From assembly GCA_028289425.1 (NCBI GenBank), contig JANQPL010000017.1, positions 62,001-126,000 of the forward strand: a stretch of DNA of 64,000 nucleotides, in the 5' to 3' direction. Under the pieces are notes generated by a model that did no database searches, was not told the origin of the DNA, and saw only the letters and a program-made list of their open reading frames with translations. Shown piece by piece: positions 61,994 to 64,000 of the stretch. Origin of the DNA: Alphaproteobacteria bacterium. GTDB taxonomy: Bacteria; Pseudomonadota; Alphaproteobacteria; JANQMY01. Numbering within the stretch: the first letter of the stretch is position 1; each line of letters opens with the position of its first letter. The position numbers and the translations under genes are program-made.

Positions 61994-62927
61994 TCCGTCC
62001 TCGCGCCGATACTCCAACGTTACTGTCCTGATGGGAGGGTGGTCCTCAGAAAGAGAGGTCAGTCTGGTAAGCGGCGCTGCCTGCGCCGAGGCGCTTCGCA
62101 AGGCGGGATACGATGTAACGGAACTGGATGTGACCCGTGACATCGCAACTGCGCTTAAGGATTTGAGACCGCAAGTCGCGTTTAACGCCCTCCACGGTCC
62201 TTGGGGTGAAGATGGTTGCGTTCAAGGTCTGTTGGAGATCTTGGAAATTCCGTACACCCATTCAGGCGTTTTGGCGTCGTCGCTGGCGATGGACAAGGAA
62301 AAGGCAAAGCACGTGTTTCGCGCTGTCGGTCTTCCTTGTGCCGACAGTGTTGTCGTTCGGCGAAAGGATTCGCTCACCCAAAATACGATCGACCCACCTT
62401 ACGTCATAAAGCCGATCAATGAAGGATCCAGCGTTGGAGTTTATCTGGTTCGTGCGGGTGACAATCTTCCTCCGCCAAATTTTGATTCCACCGACGAATC
62501 GGAAGATGACTTGGTGATGGTGGAAGAGTTCATTCCCGGGCGGGAACTCACTGTTGCTGTGATTGGTGACCGAGCTCTGACGGTCACAGAAATACATCAG
62601 GATGCGTCCTTCTACGATTATCATTCGAAGTATGCGCCGGGTGGGTCGCAACATACATTGCCAGCAGCATTGCCGGACAAAGTCGTCCAAGACGCCCTCC
62701 AGATAAGTCTGGATGCCCACAATGCACTGGGCTGCCGAGGCGTCACGCGATCCGATTTCCGCTATGACGATACAGGTGGCGCAGCCGGGCGGCTTATACT
62801 TCTTGAATTGAATACGCAACCGGGAATGACGCCGACCTCACTTGTGCCCGAACAAGCAGCGCATGCTGGAATGACTTTTCCTGAATTAGTTCAATGGATA
62901 ACAGAGGACGCTTCATGTTCTCGGTAA
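61986..62927 (+). CDS. ddl: D-alanine-D-alanine ligase
   Basis: [71 protein letters not shown]. Confidence 0.96.
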   Translation: MNNPSSRRYSNVTVLMGGWSSEREVSLVSGAACAEALRKAGYDVTELDVTRDIATALKDLRPQVAFNALHGPWGEDGCVQGLLEILEIPYTHSGVLASSLAMDKEKAKHVFRAVGLPCADSVVVRRKDSLTQNTIDPPYVIKPINEGSSVGVYLVRAGDNLPPPNFDSTDESEDDLVMVEEFIPGRELTVAVIGDRALTVTEIHQDASFYDYHSKYAPGGSQHTLPAALPDKVVQDALQISLDAHNALGCRGVTRSDFRYDDTGGAAGRLILLELNTQPGMTPTSLVPEQAAHAGMTFPELVQWITEDASCSR

Positions 62928-63829
62928 GGAGAAAACCTCAGCGCAAAAAGACCAAATCGCAGCAACTCGGTGCAATTCACATTGGGCCTGCGCGAGTCCG
63001 GCGATCGAAAAGATCCGGCGCGCGTCGGTGGAAGGATTGGCGTCGGTCCGTTTACGGATATCGTCCCGCAATTGTTTTTGCATCCTGCGTCTCGATTGCC
63101 GTTGCCGTATACGGCGCATTTGCCGGAGGCTATGTGGCTCAACTTGCTACGTTCGCAGGTGAAGCCATAGACAAAAAAATTCAGGCAATGGGTGTGCGGG
63201 TTGAGAGCGTGGTTCTCACAGGTCGAAAAAACTGCGACGTCGACGAAATAAAGCGCGCAATCGCTCTTGAGCGCGCAGACTCAATGTTGAATGTTAATAC
63301 TAAAGTGATTCGCAAAAGGTTGCTGGAATTGGGCTGGGTAGAGCAAGCTACAGTGCAGCGTTTGCTGCCTAACCGCATCAAAGTCGATATTGTGGAGCGA
63401 AAACCGTTTGCAGTTTGGCAACTAAACGGGTCGTTCTCGCTTGTCGACGTAACTGGGGCGGTAATAGAAGGGGGCAATACCGCCCAGTTCAGTCACTTGC
63501 CATTGATTGTGGGCGAAGGGGCAAATCTGCATGCGGAACGTCTGCACAATGCGTTGTCTCCGTACCCTGAAATACAAAGTAGGGTTAGGGCCGCGGTAAG
63601 GATCGGAAATCGACGCTGGAATCTAAGGTTAGCGTCGGGAATTGATGTAAAGCTTCCGGAAGGTTCACTTGAGGAGTCGTTGCGAGAACTTTCGATTCTC
63701 GAATCCGAGACAAGGTTACTCGTTCGCAACATTCGGGCCTTGGACCTTAGATTTCCCGATCGTCTGATCATTCAGACAAAGGATGGCACGATCACCGACA
63801 CAAAACAGCGTTCCGGTAAGGAGACCTAA
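62894..63829 (+). CDS. ftsQ: Cell division protein FtsQ
   Basis: Single TM, POTRA-like [50 protein letters not shown]; start could be ATG 62915. Confidence 0.9.
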   Translation: MDNRGRFMFSVRRKPQRKKTKSQQLGAIHIGPARVRRSKRSGARRWKDWRRSVYGYRPAIVFASCVSIAVAVYGAFAGGYVAQLATFAGEAIDKKIQAMGVRVESVVLTGRKNCDVDEIKRAIALERADSMLNVNTKVIRKRLLELGWVEQATVQRLLPNRIKVDIVERKPFAVWQLNGSFSLVDVTGAVIEGGNTAQFSHLPLIVGEGANLHAERLHNALSPYPEIQSRVRAAVRIGNRRWNLRLASGIDVKLPEGSLEESLRELSILESETRLLVRNIRALDLRFPDRLIIQTKDGTITDTKQRSGKET

Positions 63830-64000
63830 ATGGCGTCTTTGATCGGATCGCAAACCATTAGAGACAAGCTGATCAGTTCCGGCCGTCAAGGGGTTGTGGC
63901 GGCTCTTGATATTGGAACCTCCAAGATCTCGTGTTTCATTGCCCGGCTCGAGCGGGCCGGTGACAGTGAAAACAGCGTGGTTCGCGTAGTCGGCATTGGG
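63830..64000 (+). CDS. ftsA: Cell division protein FtsA, partial at window edge
   Basis: Own translation: MASLIGSQTIRDKLISSGRQGVVAALDIGTSKISCFIARLERAGDSENSVVRVVGIG; actin-fold phosphate-1 motif LDIGTSKI; missing from the ORF track. Confidence 0.92.
   Translation, partial: MASLIGSQTIRDKLISSGRQGVVAALDIGTSKISCFIARLERAGDSENSVVRVVGIG

Overview
The window is alphaproteobacterial-type DNA with two parts. (A) About 1-31 kb is a surface-glycan biosynthesis island. It holds a truncated ABC-2 polysaccharide-export permease at the left edge, two glycosyltransferases, a sulfotransferase, a radical SAM/SPASM protein, a WbuC-like cupin, three NAD-dependent epimerases, an HldE-like nucleotidyltransferase-kinase with inverted domain order, a GmhA-like SIS isomerase, a Gfo/Idh/MocA oxidoreductase, a split transketolase pair, a 2OG-Fe(II) oxygenase, a LIC12192-like 'sporadic carbohydrate cluster' protein, a HAD hydrolase, about nine SAM methyltransferases (five of the Zn-finger C-methyltransferase type), an orphan Flp pilin and an MDR dehydrogenase. 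(B) About 31-64 kb is core genome: ettA, mlaC, mlaA, an ArsR-methyltransferase fusion with metF and metH, a fused hydantoinase A/B, a TerB-DnaJ protein, an EamA transporter, an ampD-like amidase, rnpB, and an intact dcw cluster (mraZ-rsmH-ftsL-ftsI-murE-murF-mraY-murD-ftsW-murG-murC-murB-ddl-ftsQ-ftsA'). Main second-look items are a possible self-contained NDP-heptose-like pathway with a dedicated transketolase, the sporadic-carbohydrate module, a sigma54-type promoter with tandem upstream repeats in front of the orphan Flp pilin, MraZ-box and CtrA-box candidates upstream of the dcw cluster, a SahR-like operator upstream of the met operon, and an unannotated 23-aa membrane microprotein with its own terminator. 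All family calls come from reading motifs by eye; no database search was run.
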